31,442 nt of DNA from CBCXVS01 sp965178525 (GTDB taxonomy: Bacteria > Tectomicrobia > Entotheonellia > Entotheonellales > Entotheonellaceae), in NCBI GenBank assembly GCA_965178525.1, contig CBCXVS010000051.1:1-31442 (forward strand), written 5' to 3'. Both the position numbers and the translations under genes were made by a program. Positions 1-8,534 of the stretch are shown here, in pieces (the first letter of the stretch is position 1; the number at the start of each line of letters is the position of its first letter). The notes below the pieces were generated by a model that was not told the origin of the DNA, ran no database searches, and saw only the letters and a program-made list of their open reading frames with translations.

Positions 1-72
1 AATGGACTTTTGAATTGGGCTAACCTGTTGATCTACTTAACCCTCCGCCTATTCTGCTAGGGGAACTTCGGT
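1..72 (+). pseudogene. Partial inverted copy of the PilZ-protein gene 5' region
   Basis: Bases 1-72 match the reverse complement of 21861-21932, the 5' part of the zinc-finger/PilZ gene, at 70 of 72 positions. Similarity stops abruptly at about base 73 and runs off the window edge on the left, so the full extent of the copy is unknown. Both differences, at bases 21 and 58, read as C in the intact gene and T here on the coding strand. The first turns a CAA codon into TAA, so the copy cannot encode the protein. It is a dead fragment, probably left by duplication or rearrangement. Confidence 0.8.
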
Positions 73-821
73 CTAGTCAGTGAGTTGTTTTCCTTTTGTG
101 AGAGGTGGCGATCCGTTGGCTCGCGCGTGATACTGATTGTTGCGCTGATGCCGAAGAGACATGACATGCGGATGTTGTTATACCCATGCCATGCAGCCAT
201 TTCAGATTTGGCACAAAAAGAAGGCAAGTTCTATGCCAGAATGCAGGCTAGGTGCCGAGCCGGTCGGTGTCAATGCCCGGAAGATGAGATTTGAGGCTAT
301 TTCTCAAGCCGAAAAGGGGGTGAGGACTCTCGTGTTAGACTGATGACGCCACCGGCTTGGCGGCTGGCGTATGCTAGAAAGAGACAAAAACTTGACAGCG
401 TGGTGTCAGAACCGCGTCGTCCCTTTCACTATCCTCTGCAGCGGCGCTTTCCGTGGTCTGGCGTGGGGATGGCCGTCTGCGCCTGTGTCTGTGCGGCACC
501 GGCGGGTAAAATGCCTTGAAGATCGTAAAAGTCTCGTAAGTATAAATATATAAAGGCGATATATGGCTTTCCGGAAGGTGGGGATCAAAATCTTGACGGA
601 ATCCGTCAAAAGTTTACTTGACCGTATCAGCGTGGGGTAGCGTGGACGGGCTTCCGGACGCTCCGTGGGCTCTATGCCAAAAAGGTAGCGCGTGGCGTGA
701 CAAGCGCAGTATCATCTCTTCCGGGGCGTCCATCTATGGGCGCCATGCGGCAGAGGCGATGGTCGGTTGCGCCGCGGCAGGGAATGGCAAGGGGCCGGGT
801 GTGTCACCGGGAGCGATGAAC
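73..821. other. Gene-poor stretch, no supported CDS
   Basis: I see no credible gene here; the short open frames lack ribosome sites and recognisable domains. The stretch holds two small palindromes: TGACA-N6-TGTCA at 393-408 and a stronger one at 593-609 (listed separately). There is an AT-rich patch near 538-565. The frame of the downstream oxidoreductase stays open back to a TTG at 618, but that extension (618-821) has no homology-like character and I treat it as leader. Confidence 0.5.
593..609. promoter_or_regulatory. 17-bp palindrome, possible operator
   Basis: TTGACGG-AAT-CCGTCAA is a dyad with perfect 7-bp arms and a 3-bp centre, about 210 bp upstream of the Gfo/Idh start. TTGACC follows at 618-623 and could be a -35-like element. 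The shape suits a repressor operator for the downstream gene. No regulator gene is adjacent, so the role is inferred only from symmetry and position. Confidence 0.3.
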
Positions 822-1850
822 ATGAGTATGATTCGATTTGGCCTGATTGGTTTAGGTATTCACGGCCAGCGGTATGCCCGGCATATTATGCGGGATATCC
901 CTGAGGCTGAATTGTATGCGGTTTGCCGGCAGGATCCGGCCAGGGGTGAGGCATTTGCCCGGGACCACAATGTGCGCTATTACCGGGAATATCTCGATCT
1001 GCTCAACGATCCACGCATTGATGCGGTCGTCGTCGTGACGCCGCCGGCGTTGCACGAACGCATCTGCACCACGGCCATGGCCGCCGGCAAGCCGGTGTTG
1101 GTGGAGAAACCGCTCGCCCGCAACACCCGCGAAGGGATCAGTATTGTCGAGGCGGTGGCCCGGACCGGCGCCGTATTAATGGTCAGTCATACCCTGCGTT
1201 TCAATAAGGTGGTGCGGACGCTGGAGCATTATCTCGACGAACTCGGGCCGATTCATACCATCAGTATCAACCAACGCCTGGAGCCCTCTGAGCGGGAGTG
1301 GATGGACGATTTGGCCGAGGCGGGCGGTGGTGTCATTCTGCAATCCGGCGTCCATATCTTCGATCTGTTGCGCTATTTTTCCGGGGATGAGGTGCGGCGG
1401 GTCTATTGCGAAACGGATCGGATTGTTTATGAGGAATTGGAAGATTCGTTTGTCGCGACCTTGCGTTTGCGCCAGAGCAAGGCGCGCTGTCTGGTCGACG
1501 CGGCGCGTTACACCGAGGGGCGTTCCGGTCGCATCGAGTTGGTCGGCGAACGGGGTCAGCTCGTCGGCGATCACGTGCACGGCTACGGCATGATTATTCG
1601 CGGCCGGCAGCCCGAACCTCTCGATATGCCGCCAGCTGTGAATACCGTGGAGGAGGCCCTGAAGGCATTCATGCAGACGTTGCGACACGACGCAGAGCCG
1701 CCGATTAACGCCGTAGACGGGCTGCAAACTCTTGAAATTGCCGAAGCATGCTATCATTCTGCCAGCTCCGGAGCCGCTGTCGAACTTGCCGGCGATGAGG
1801 ATGATGACGAGTTCGACGACGACTTCGATGACGGTTTCTGGAATGCGTGA
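822..1850 (+). CDS. Gfo/Idh/MocA-family NAD(P)-dependent oxidoreductase
   Basis: A 342-aa dehydrogenase-type protein, probably oxidising or reducing a sugar, polyol or similar hydroxy compound in the cytoplasm. The N-terminal Rossmann fold shows GLGIHG at residues 10-15 of a start at 822. The family EKP motif lies at 95-97, and a GGGVILQSGVHIFDLL segment around 168-183 carries the usual histidine. I chose the ATG at 822 because GGGAG (809-813) sits 8 nt upstream; ATGs at 816 and 828 are alternatives. The substrate cannot be predicted. Oddly, the protein ends in a tail of about 18 residues made mostly of Asp and Glu, finishing GFWNA, which is not part of the family core. It stands alone, convergent with the M16 peptidase 20 bp downstream. 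Confidence 0.85.
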   Translation: MSMIRFGLIGLGIHGQRYARHIMRDIPEAELYAVCRQDPARGEAFARDHNVRYYREYLDLLNDPRIDAVVVVTPPALHERICTTAMAAGKPVLVEKPLARNTREGISIVEAVARTGAVLMVSHTLRFNKVVRTLEHYLDELGPIHTISINQRLEPSEREWMDDLAEAGGGVILQSGVHIFDLLRYFSGDEVRRVYCETDRIVYEELEDSFVATLRLRQSKARCLVDAARYTEGRSGRIELVGERGQLVGDHVHGYGMIIRGRQPEPLDMPPAVNTVEEALKAFMQTLRHDAEPPINAVDGLQTLEIAEACYHSASSGAAVELAGDEDDDEFDDDFDDGFWNA

Positions 1851-1870
1851 CCGCTCTCGAATAACCCCGA

Positions 1871-4756
1871 TTAATTTTGTTGCGGTACGTGTGGTTTCAC
1901 CGCGCCTTTCGCCTTTTGTCCATTGCCTGTGGCTTGGGGTTGTCCAATGATGAGCGCGAAGCGCTCGGGCCGGATCGTCTGTTTGATGGCTTCGGCAATA
2001 TCTTCTTTCGTATAGGCCAGCAGCTTGTCAATCAGGTGGTACACGTCGTCCAGATTGGTGCCGTGATAGTCCAGGTCGGCCAGGAGCCTGACCCAGAAAC
2101 TCGGCTCTTGCAACATGGTTTCGACCGAGTTCTGCATTTGCGTCCGGACCGTCTGTACCTCAGCATCGGTTGGGCCTTCGGCTGCAAACGTTTCGACGAC
2201 GGAGCGGACCAGTTGCACAGCTTCGCGCGCCTTATCCGGATCGGTGGTAAACTGCACGTACAGTGCGCTCATCGCCGGGTACACTTTCGCCGGGCGGACA
2301 TACGTGGCCGTGGAATAGGTCAGGCCATGCTTTTCACGAATCTCTTCCCGTACGCGAGTATCGAGAATACGTGCCACGAGATAACTCAGCCGGCGGCCAC
2401 GCACATCGCGCCAGGGCGCGGAACGCCATATCAACATCGGTTGTGCTCTAGGGGTGATGGTATCGACTGTGACGGTACGTTCCACCGGCCCGGTGAATCC
2501 CGCAACCTGGCGCAGGGGCTGCAAGTGTGGGTCAGAGCGCGGCCGTGTGGGCAGAGAGCCGAGATACGTTGCCGCCAAAGCCAGGGCCCGGTTGATCGGG
2601 AGGTCTCCGACGATGGCGACTTCCATTGGGGCGTGCTGTAAGAGGCGATCGAGCCAAACCTGTGCCTCCGGAATGGCCTGGGCGCGGGCCTCCACTTGGC
2701 TGGGCGTGAGGGCGTGTAGACGGGGATCATTGCCGCTCAGGACCACCGCCGCGGTCTCCCGTGTCCGGGCGCCCACTCGTGTTTTCCGAGCCTCCAGAGC
2801 TTGCAGCTGTTGTTGTTTCCACAACGCCACGCGGGCCGGCTCAATTTTGGCGTCGCGTAGTAAGAGATGGGCAAGTTGGAGCCCTTCCTCTAAGGCCGCA
2901 GGCATGCCCGCGACACGTAGGGCGACGGTATCCGCTGTCCGGTCCATGCTGACACGGACGTTTTTTCCCGTCATGAAATCCCGCAGAGCGGTTGACGAAA
3001 AACGCGACGTTGCCGGGCTCGACAGCGGCAGCGTGGCAACCGCCGTCATACCCCGATTGGCCTCCGTTTCGTGAATCGTGCCCCCCGCTAATGTGATGCT
3101 CACGGTGACGCGGTCTTTCTTGAAATCCATAAAACGGTAGTGCAGGCGTACGTTGTTGGCGAATGTCACATGCGTCACATCGAGCACGTCATCATGGGTG
3201 CGTTCTACGATGGCGCCGGGTGTGGGCGTCTGTTCGAGAAGCGCGGTGGGCCGGGCGGCGCCTTGCCAGGGTTGCATGGGCTGCGCCTGGGCGGCACGGA
3301 CCAGGGCCAACACCTCATCCTGGCTCGGTATGGGTACATCCGCCTTGTCCGGCAGCAGGACGATGGCGGCGTTGGCCCTCGGCGCAAAGGCAGTGGCAAA
3401 CGTGGTGACGACATCCTCGAGCGTGATATCGGGCAGAAGTTGGCGTAACAATTGCAGATTTTGCGTGGCGGAACGTGGGCGTTCTTCCGCAGAGATCGCC
3501 CGGTTCATGCGGCGTATAAACGCCCGGGCATCGCGTGTAGATTCGGTCTGGGCGGCGTGGTCGGCGGCGGCCAGGAAAGCGGCTTTGGCGTCGCCAAGCT
3601 CCTGATCCGTGAAGCCGTGCTGGCGGGCGCGTTTGACCTCAAGCAGCAGGTTGGTGAAGGCATCGGCCCAGACGGCGGGTTCGGCATCCGCTTCGGCGTT
3701 GATTTGGGTGGCGACCCCAAACAGCGGTCCGATGCTGACATCCGCGCTTTGAAACGGCGCTTTGCCTTCCTGGACAAGCTGGTGCAGCCGGCGATTGACG
3801 ATCCAGAGCCCTAGGCGTTCGAGCAGTCGTTGCCGGAAGACGCCCAGGCTGGTGATACGGCACCGTGGACCGATCGTCAGCACTTCAACCGATGCGGTCG
3901 TCATTTCCGGATCCGTGAGCACAATGGCCTGTGGCGTCGTGTAGGGAACAATGCCATAGTCCAGATCCGTAGGGGCTGGGGCAGAGGGTTGCCAGGCGTC
4001 AAAATGCTTCACAATAGCCGTTTCGATTGTCTCGACTGGCACGTCGCCAACCGCGAGAATGGTGATCTTAGCCGGATGATACCATTTGGTATAGTAAGCG
4101 AGAAAATCCTCACGTTGGAAGCGGGCAATGCTCGTTTCCAACCCGATGGGCAGACGGCGAGCGGCGCGAGAGCCAGGCAACAAGGCGGGCAGGAGTTGCT
4201 CCGTCAGGCGTTGCCGCACCCCCTTAGCCGCACGTTTTTCTTCGAGAATAACGTTGCGTTCTTTGTCGATCTCTGCCGGCGTCAGCAGCATGCGGAATGC
4301 GACATCGGACAGATACAATAATCCCTTATCAAGCGTCTCGGGCGCGGTATTGGGGAGGGCGAGGGTGTAGGTGGTTTGATTGAAACTGGTAAACGCGTTT
4401 TGATGTTGGCCGAAACGCAGCCCAATGGATTCGAAATATTTGATCAGCTCGCCGGGAGGGAAGTGCTGGGTGCCGTTGAAGGCCATGTGTTCCAGGTAGT
4501 GGGCGATTCCCTCCTGGCCGTCCTCTTCGTTGATGGAACCGGTAGAGACGCGCAGATAAAACGTGATTTTGCCCGGTGGGGTGGCATGGGAGCGCAGCCA
4601 GTATGTCACCCCATTATCCAGGGTACCCTGGTGAGTCGCCGGATCCACCGGGAGGGGCGCGTCCGGGTCAATAGCGGCAGATGAGGACGATGGAAAAGCG
4701 AGCGTGATGAACAGCAGGAGGCACGCCAAGCAGGAGCGGTACAACGCCGTTGGCAT
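1871..4756 (-). CDS. Secreted M16-family zinc metallopeptidase (pitrilysin/insulinase type)
   Basis: A 961-aa peptidase with two fused M16 halves. It begins with a signal peptide (hydrophobic residues about 8-22, then SSSSAA), so it should act in the periplasm or on the outer membrane. The inverted zinc motif HYLEH is at residues 86-90 and the third ligand Glu at 167 (KERNVILEE), 76 residues later, as is usual for active M16 peptidases. Dipeptide-like repeats of the M16C inactive-domain type follow, with HGLTYSTATY and a C-terminal PERFALIIGQP region. The ATG at 4756 is preceded by AAGGGAG; an open frame upstream to 4909 lacks such support. Its substrate is probably short peptides or oligopeptides. 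The gene is intact and faces the Gfo/Idh gene tail to tail. Confidence 0.93.
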   Translation of the reverse strand: MPTALYRSCLACLLLFITLAFPSSSSAAIDPDAPLPVDPATHQGTLDNGVTYWLRSHATPPGKITFYLRVSTGSINEEDGQEGIAHYLEHMAFNGTQHFPPGELIKYFESIGLRFGQHQNAFTSFNQTTYTLALPNTAPETLDKGLLYLSDVAFRMLLTPAEIDKERNVILEEKRAAKGVRQRLTEQLLPALLPGSRAARRLPIGLETSIARFQREDFLAYYTKWYHPAKITILAVGDVPVETIETAIVKHFDAWQPSAPAPTDLDYGIVPYTTPQAIVLTDPEMTTASVEVLTIGPRCRITSLGVFRQRLLERLGLWIVNRRLHQLVQEGKAPFQSADVSIGPLFGVATQINAEADAEPAVWADAFTNLLLEVKRARQHGFTDQELGDAKAAFLAAADHAAQTESTRDARAFIRRMNRAISAEERPRSATQNLQLLRQLLPDITLEDVVTTFATAFAPRANAAIVLLPDKADVPIPSQDEVLALVRAAQAQPMQPWQGAARPTALLEQTPTPGAIVERTHDDVLDVTHVTFANNVRLHYRFMDFKKDRVTVSITLAGGTIHETEANRGMTAVATLPLSSPATSRFSSTALRDFMTGKNVRVSMDRTADTVALRVAGMPAALEEGLQLAHLLLRDAKIEPARVALWKQQQLQALEARKTRVGARTRETAAVVLSGNDPRLHALTPSQVEARAQAIPEAQVWLDRLLQHAPMEVAIVGDLPINRALALAATYLGSLPTRPRSDPHLQPLRQVAGFTGPVERTVTVDTITPRAQPMLIWRSAPWRDVRGRRLSYLVARILDTRVREEIREKHGLTYSTATYVRPAKVYPAMSALYVQFTTDPDKAREAVQLVRSVVETFAAEGPTDAEVQTVRTQMQNSVETMLQEPSFWVRLLADLDYHGTNLDDVYHLIDKLLAYTKEDIAEAIKQTIRPERFALIIGQPQATGNGQKAKGAVKPHVPQQN

Positions 4757-4987
4757 AAGTATTTCTCCCTTGATGGAGCGTGTACAAAGAATGGCATCGT
4801 ACACAGTCGTGCAGGCGTTGCGGCGTCTGCATCCCTTTGGAAACCCTGCGAGTTGAATGGCCGCAAGAGATGCGGCTGCGTTTAGGTTAGCGAACGGATG
4901 AACGTTCATGAGAACCGATCGCAGTCGTCTTGGTATTCCCGCTGCGATCCTTTCCGTTCCACCGATGCCGCGTTTATGGATATGTCC

Positions 4988-5506
4988 TTATGGGTGCAGG
5001 GTCACGATGTGGTCCAGCATCGTATCGCCATCATAGAGCATGCGGCCGTGGAACTGCCTCCCAGCCAGCATCATGGGAAACCAGATCCGATTATCCGCCC
5101 ACATATTGTCATACGGGATTCGATCCATCGGCATCCACAGCGGGATGGCTTCATCGGTTTCTTGCGGACTCCCGTCACAGTCTTGCGCCGTAAAGACATA
5201 GACGAGGATTGCTAGACCGTCAACGAATTGAGCCGCGAGTTCCCCACATGGCCGTACCTGGGCTGGGGTCACGCAAAGTTCCTCCTGGACTTCACGTATC
5301 GCGCCCTGCAGCGCCGATTCCCCAAGATCGATACGCCCGCCCGGTCCGTTAATTTTTCCGGCGCCCAGGCCGCGTTTCTTGCGAATGAGCAGCAGGTGGC
5401 CATCGCGGATGACAAAGAGCACCGTGGCGCGTTGCTGCGGGCGCCAGTTGATCCAGTCAATGTCATGGAGACAAGTCAACGTTAGCCTTGCGAGTTCATG
5501 TGTCAT
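4988..5506 (-). CDS. NUDIX hydrolase, MTH1/NUDT1-like (oxidised purine dNTPase)
   Basis: A 172-aa NUDIX protein whose whole length resembles animal MTH1, the enzyme that hydrolyses 8-oxo-dGTP and 2-hydroxy-dATP to monophosphates. The RKKRGLGAGKINGPGG stretch precedes a Nudix box at residues 57-79 (G-x5-E-x7-REVQEELCV) that keeps the metal-binding REVQEE core. The usual Gly near the box end is Cys78. The MTH1 base-recognition segment WPDD appears as W136-A-D138-N139, followed by the typical IWFP and FHG segments. About 20 extra N-terminal residues precede the fold. No strong ribosome site is visible for the ATG at 5506. The likely role is nucleotide-pool sanitation; the divergent neighbour is the CinA-type amidase. 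Activity and substrate preference are inferred. Confidence 0.85.
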   Translation of the reverse strand: MTHELARLTLTCLHDIDWINWRPQQRATVLFVIRDGHLLLIRKKRGLGAGKINGPGGRIDLGESALQGAIREVQEELCVTPAQVRPCGELAAQFVDGLAILVYVFTAQDCDGSPQETDEAIPLWMPMDRIPYDNMWADNRIWFPMMLAGRQFHGRMLYDGDTMLDHIVTLHP

Positions 5507-5704
5507 GAGGCATCATCGCCTGTGCGTGCTGATTGCCCTTTGCGATACGTCAGTACCGTCAGTATAGCAGTTTTTCCTCGTTTCCTTTGCCGTTTTCTGC
5601 ACGTTTTCTTGGCCATTGCGGATGACGTGTCCGTATCTTGAGGGAGCGTCGCCTCCATGGTAGACTGGCCATGCATCGATCACGACATATCAAAGGAGCA
5701 TGCT

Positions 5705-6193
5705 ATGCCTGATCTAACCTCACTCGCGTCATCTCTCGGCACCTTACTCAAAGAACGTGGACAGACCGTCGCGGTGGCTGAATCGGCTTCGGGCGGCCTC
5801 ATTTCCGCTGCGTTGGTGGCGGTCCCAGGCGCCTCGGCCTACTACCTGGGGGGGGCGGTGAGCTATACGCAGGCTTCCAGAGAGGGGTTAATGCGCATAC
5901 CGGAAGAGGCCATGGCTGGCATGCGGGCGAGTACCGAGCCCTATGCCTTGCTCAATGCCCGTATGGTTCGCGAGCATCTCGGAGCGATCTGGGGTCTGAG
6001 TGAAACCGGCGCCAGTGGCCCAACCGGCAATCGCTATGGCGATGCGGCTGGGCATGCCTGTATCGCCGTGGTCGGACCGGTGGAGCGATCCCTCACCTTA
6101 GAAACGGGAGAAGCGGACCGCGAGGCCAATATGTGGACCTTTGCCAAGACCGCTCTGGATTTGCTTGAGACGTGCATCAAAGCCCAAGGATAG
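5705..6193 (+). CDS. CinA C-terminal-domain protein (PncC-type NMN amidohydrolase)
   Basis: A 162-aa stand-alone CinA C-terminal domain, the family that deamidates nicotinamide mononucleotide to nicotinate mononucleotide in pyridine-nucleotide recycling. AESASGG at residues 25-31 corresponds to the family AESCTGG and keeps the Ser after Glu; Cys-Thr has become Ala-Ser. GASGPTGNRYGD matches the conserved GIAGPTG segment with Gly-to-Asn changes. The ATG at 5705 has AAAGGAG at 5692-5698, a 6-nt spacer. The gene ends with TAG at 6191-6193, at the expected family length. The COG1058 N-terminal domain of full CinA is absent. Because of the substitutions, catalytic competence is likely but not certain. 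Confidence 0.85.
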   Translation: MPDLTSLASSLGTLLKERGQTVAVAESASGGLISAALVAVPGASAYYLGGAVSYTQASREGLMRIPEEAMAGMRASTEPYALLNARMVREHLGAIWGLSETGASGPTGNRYGDAAGHACIAVVGPVERSLTLETGEADREANMWTFAKTALDLLETCIKAQG

Positions 6194-6428
6194 CAGCTGC
6201 AGAGTGAGGCTGAAGTTTTGTGGCCGAATCCGCTCACGGTTTTGTATCCTTAACCCCAAGACCTCAATACCTCATAAGTCCTGAGGCCACATGGCATGGA
6301 TAGCTTTCCTCAGACTTATTCTTGGGGAGACACAAGCATGCTAGCACGTCACCCTTGTTGAACGGTACGACATGTCCCGCCGTATGGTAGGAAAAGTCCC
6401 CGGACAGGAGACACGCAAAGGATAAGCA

Positions 6429-6719
6429 ATGCTTGACCGCGCCGTCCATAACCCCTCGAGTGCTTCTAACGCTTCGACTTCTGAAAAGACACATGAGTCC
6501 GGCGACAAGCGTATATGTTTCCGCTGTCACTATGGCGGCCCGATGCAAGTGTACCGATCCTATCCTTTGCTATTGCGCTGGTATATCATTGCATTGGCAT
6601 TCTGCTGTGGTGTGCTACCTGGTGTTGTGTTGCTGATTGTGCGCCGTACCTCAAGGCCCACATTGGCGATTGTCTGTCCACGATGTGACTTCCTGCGCCT
6701 TGAGCACGAAAGCCTCTGA
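6429..6719 (+). CDS. Small membrane protein with paired CxxC motifs (zinc-ribbon/LITAF-like layout)
   Basis: A 96-aa protein preceded by AAGGA with a 6-nt spacer, which supports translation from the ATG at 6429. It has a polar N-terminus and CFRC at residues 30-33. A hydrophobic stretch follows at about 48-71, long enough for a membrane segment or re-entrant hairpin, then CPRC at 83-86 close to the C-terminus. Two zinc knuckles flanking a hydrophobic segment recall the LITAF arrangement, but the rest of the sequence does not let me assign that family. The stop codon TGA is at 6717-6719, and its last two bases are the first bases of the heptamer repeat array. Function unknown; the ribosome site and cysteine pairs are the reasons for calling it a gene. 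Confidence 0.6.
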   Translation: MLDRAVHNPSSASNASTSEKTHESGDKRICFRCHYGGPMQVYRSYPLLLRWYIIALAFCCGVLPGVVLLIVRRTSRPTLAIVCPRCDFLRLEHESL

Positions 6720-6780
6720 ATGCGGAATGCGGAATGCGGAATGCGGAATGAAAAAACGTGTTTCCGCATTCCGCATTCCC
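6718..6780. repeat. Heptamer tandem array with inverted copy (hairpin)
   Basis: GAATGCG is repeated four times plus a partial unit at 6718-6750. A 14-nt spacer (AAAAAACGTGTTTC and neighbours) follows, then the complementary CCGCATT/CCC units to 6780. About 15 bp of perfect stem can form (GAATGCGGAATGCGG against CCGCATTCCGCATTC). The array begins at the stop codon of the preceding small gene and could act as a transcript end. A second array follows at 6852 and a third at 26141. Confidence 0.9.
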
Positions 6781-7058
6781 ATGCCGCCTCAAGCTCTGTC
6801 AAGCGATTGCCTTCCGCCGCCTTGAAAGCGATGCCAGGCGCCAGCCCTTTTCATTCCGCATTCCGCATTCCGCATTCCGCATTCCGCATTCCCATGCCGC
6901 CTCGCATGGTTGTGAAGCAACCAGAGACCACAAACTCGAAAAATTCACACGTGGCCATTCGTCAGCGTCTCATATAGAGAGGCATCCAAGGGCGGGGCAT
7001 CGGTAAATATCATCAAACGTTGTATCCCTCTTGTTTCTCCGGAAAAGTGAGATAGCGT
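6781..7058. other. Intergenic repeat-bearing spacer upstream of the phosphoesterase
   Basis: Apart from the second heptamer array, this stretch holds two copies of a flank, CATTCCCATGCCGCCTC at 6774-6790 and 6887-6903, separated by unique sequence. I see no supported gene. The sequence up to the ATG at 7059 should contain the promoter for the phosphoesterase cassette, but no clear -35/-10 pair stands out. Confidence 0.5.
6852..6893. repeat. CATTCCG heptamer tandem array (second copy)
   Basis: Five perfect CATTCCG units (6852-6886) end with CATTCCC at 6887-6893. This is the complementary-strand version of the 6718 array, so the two can also pair with each other across about 100 nt. It is followed by the same ATGCCGCCTC found after the first array, which suggests the unit and flank were duplicated together. 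Confidence 0.92.
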
Positions 7059-8534
7059 ATGTTGTCCAAATATGTCTATGTTCTTCTGCTCTGTGGGTTG
7101 GTGTTCTTCACAGGCTGTGCGGAACGCCTCTCCCTGTCTGGAAGTTATCTCATCCCGCAAGAGGAGCCGCCGTCGAAGCCCATCTCGAGACGCATTGTAC
7201 TCGTGGCCGATAATCAGATCCACAATCAATACGGACAACCGATCCCGATTTTACGCTCCGGGGCTTCTGACCGGTTGGTGCAAACGGCGATTCGCCCTGT
7301 GCAACTGGATTTCTATGGCCAGGATGTTCTGCAGTGGCTGGTGCAGAACCAAGGGGTAGATACGCCCATTGTGCATCTGGGCGATGCCTGTGACTTGTCG
7401 TGTACCGAGGAGTTTGAGACCTTTTGCAACATCATGCTCAACGCCGCTACCGGCTGGGTGATGGCGCCGGGGAATCACGAGGGTTTTTTCTTTGGAAACG
7501 AACACCGCGACGTCCGCGAGGGCAAGTGGCCTGACGCCTGTCAGAATGCCGGCCAGCCGATGACCAAGGCTGACTTTGTGAAGCTCTATCTGGCGGCGCT
7601 GACGCTGCAAAATGGCCCTGGTTTTCAGGCCCTGACACAGTACGTGCAGCTTCCATCCCTGCCGCGTGAGTCCTCGGAACAGGCGTCCTGCGCCGTCCTC
7701 GAACAACGCGCTGCCGCCATTCCGGATCGAGGCCAGTGGCGATATGAGGATAGCCAAAACTCGGCGCCACCTTTGCTCCGTGCGATCGCTTGGCGCAGTG
7801 ATGCGGTCAGACCTTGGCACTCCTTCGTCGTGCAGGAGGTTGAGCTGACGCATGCGGCAGCCTTAACAGACGCATCTGCATCCGTCAGAGCCATCCTCCT
7901 GGATACCTCGCAATATGAGGTGCCGCCCTTATTGGTCTCCACGATCTTGAATGCGGGGGTGACCGGCTCCGTGCGCGCTGATCAATTGGACATCGTGAAC
8001 GCGTGGATTGCGTCCCATCGTCATCCGAAGCCAGTCTGGGTGCCCATGGGACACCATCCGTTCGACCGTCTCAATCCCTGGACTCAGAAACGTCTTCATG
8101 CGATCAGAAGGCGTGCCACATCACCTCTCTACGTATCCGCACACACGCATGCGGGACAATTTTTGGTGCATCGGGAGTCCCAACGGGCGGTGGCAAATAA
8201 CGGGGCTGAGCGAACCAGCTGGTTAGAACTGAATCTCGGCTCTATTCTGGATTGGCCCATGGAATTTCGGACCCTGGAGTTTGCCAGAACCGATACGAGT
8301 GGGCGTTTGGTGCTCCGGAGTCCTCGATTCACGATGCCGGAGCAGTTGCAGGCGTCCGAAGGCATCCCGAGTACCGATGAGACGTGGGAAGCCAAACCGC
8401 AGGATCCGGATTACTACCTGAACCATGAGGATTTCAAGGATCCGAACGCCGACCGAACGGAACATCGTCTGAAAAATTTTTTTACTCGTGACCCACCACC
8501 GATTGCTTCGCCTCAATCCGACGCGAGCGGATGA
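7059..8534 (+). CDS. Lipoprotein calcineurin-like metallophosphoesterase
   Basis: A 491-aa two-metal phosphoesterase anchored as a lipoprotein: residues 1-20 are a type II signal ending FTGC (Cys20). Metal-site motifs appear in the standard order: D51 and H55 (ADNQIH), HLGD at 106-109, APGNHEG with GNHE at 138-141, GHHPFD, and AHTHAGQF near residue 365. It should hydrolyse phosphomono- or diesters in the periplasm; the substrate is unknown. It heads a same-strand cassette: the next frame overlaps its 3' end and a ceramidase-like lipoprotein follows. Near its end, at 8472-8483, is an A5T7 run; slipping one T there would join it to the next frame. The ribosome site is weak (GTGAGA). Confidence 0.87.
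   Translation: MLSKYVYVLLLCGLVFFTGCAERLSLSGSYLIPQEEPPSKPISRRIVLVADNQIHNQYGQPIPILRSGASDRLVQTAIRPVQLDFYGQDVLQWLVQNQGVDTPIVHLGDACDLSCTEEFETFCNIMLNAATGWVMAPGNHEGFFFGNEHRDVREGKWPDACQNAGQPMTKADFVKLYLAALTLQNGPGFQALTQYVQLPSLPRESSEQASCAVLEQRAAAIPDRGQWRYEDSQNSAPPLLRAIAWRSDAVRPWHSFVVQEVELTHAAALTDASASVRAILLDTSQYEVPPLLVSTILNAGVTGSVRADQLDIVNAWIASHRHPKPVWVPMGHHPFDRLNPWTQKRLHAIRRRATSPLYVSAHTHAGQFLVHRESQRAVANNGAERTSWLELNLGSILDWPMEFRTLEFARTDTSGRLVLRSPRFTMPEQLQASEGIPSTDETWEAKPQDPDYYLNHEDFKDPNADRTEHRLKNFFTRDPPPIASPQSDASG

Noticed and set aside
3140..4684. Plus-strand open frames across the M16 peptidase region
   Set aside because: They are antisense to a clear peptidase with intact motifs.
6718..6893. CRISPR array
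   Set aside because: Repeats are 7-nt tandem units with no spacers and no cas genes nearby.
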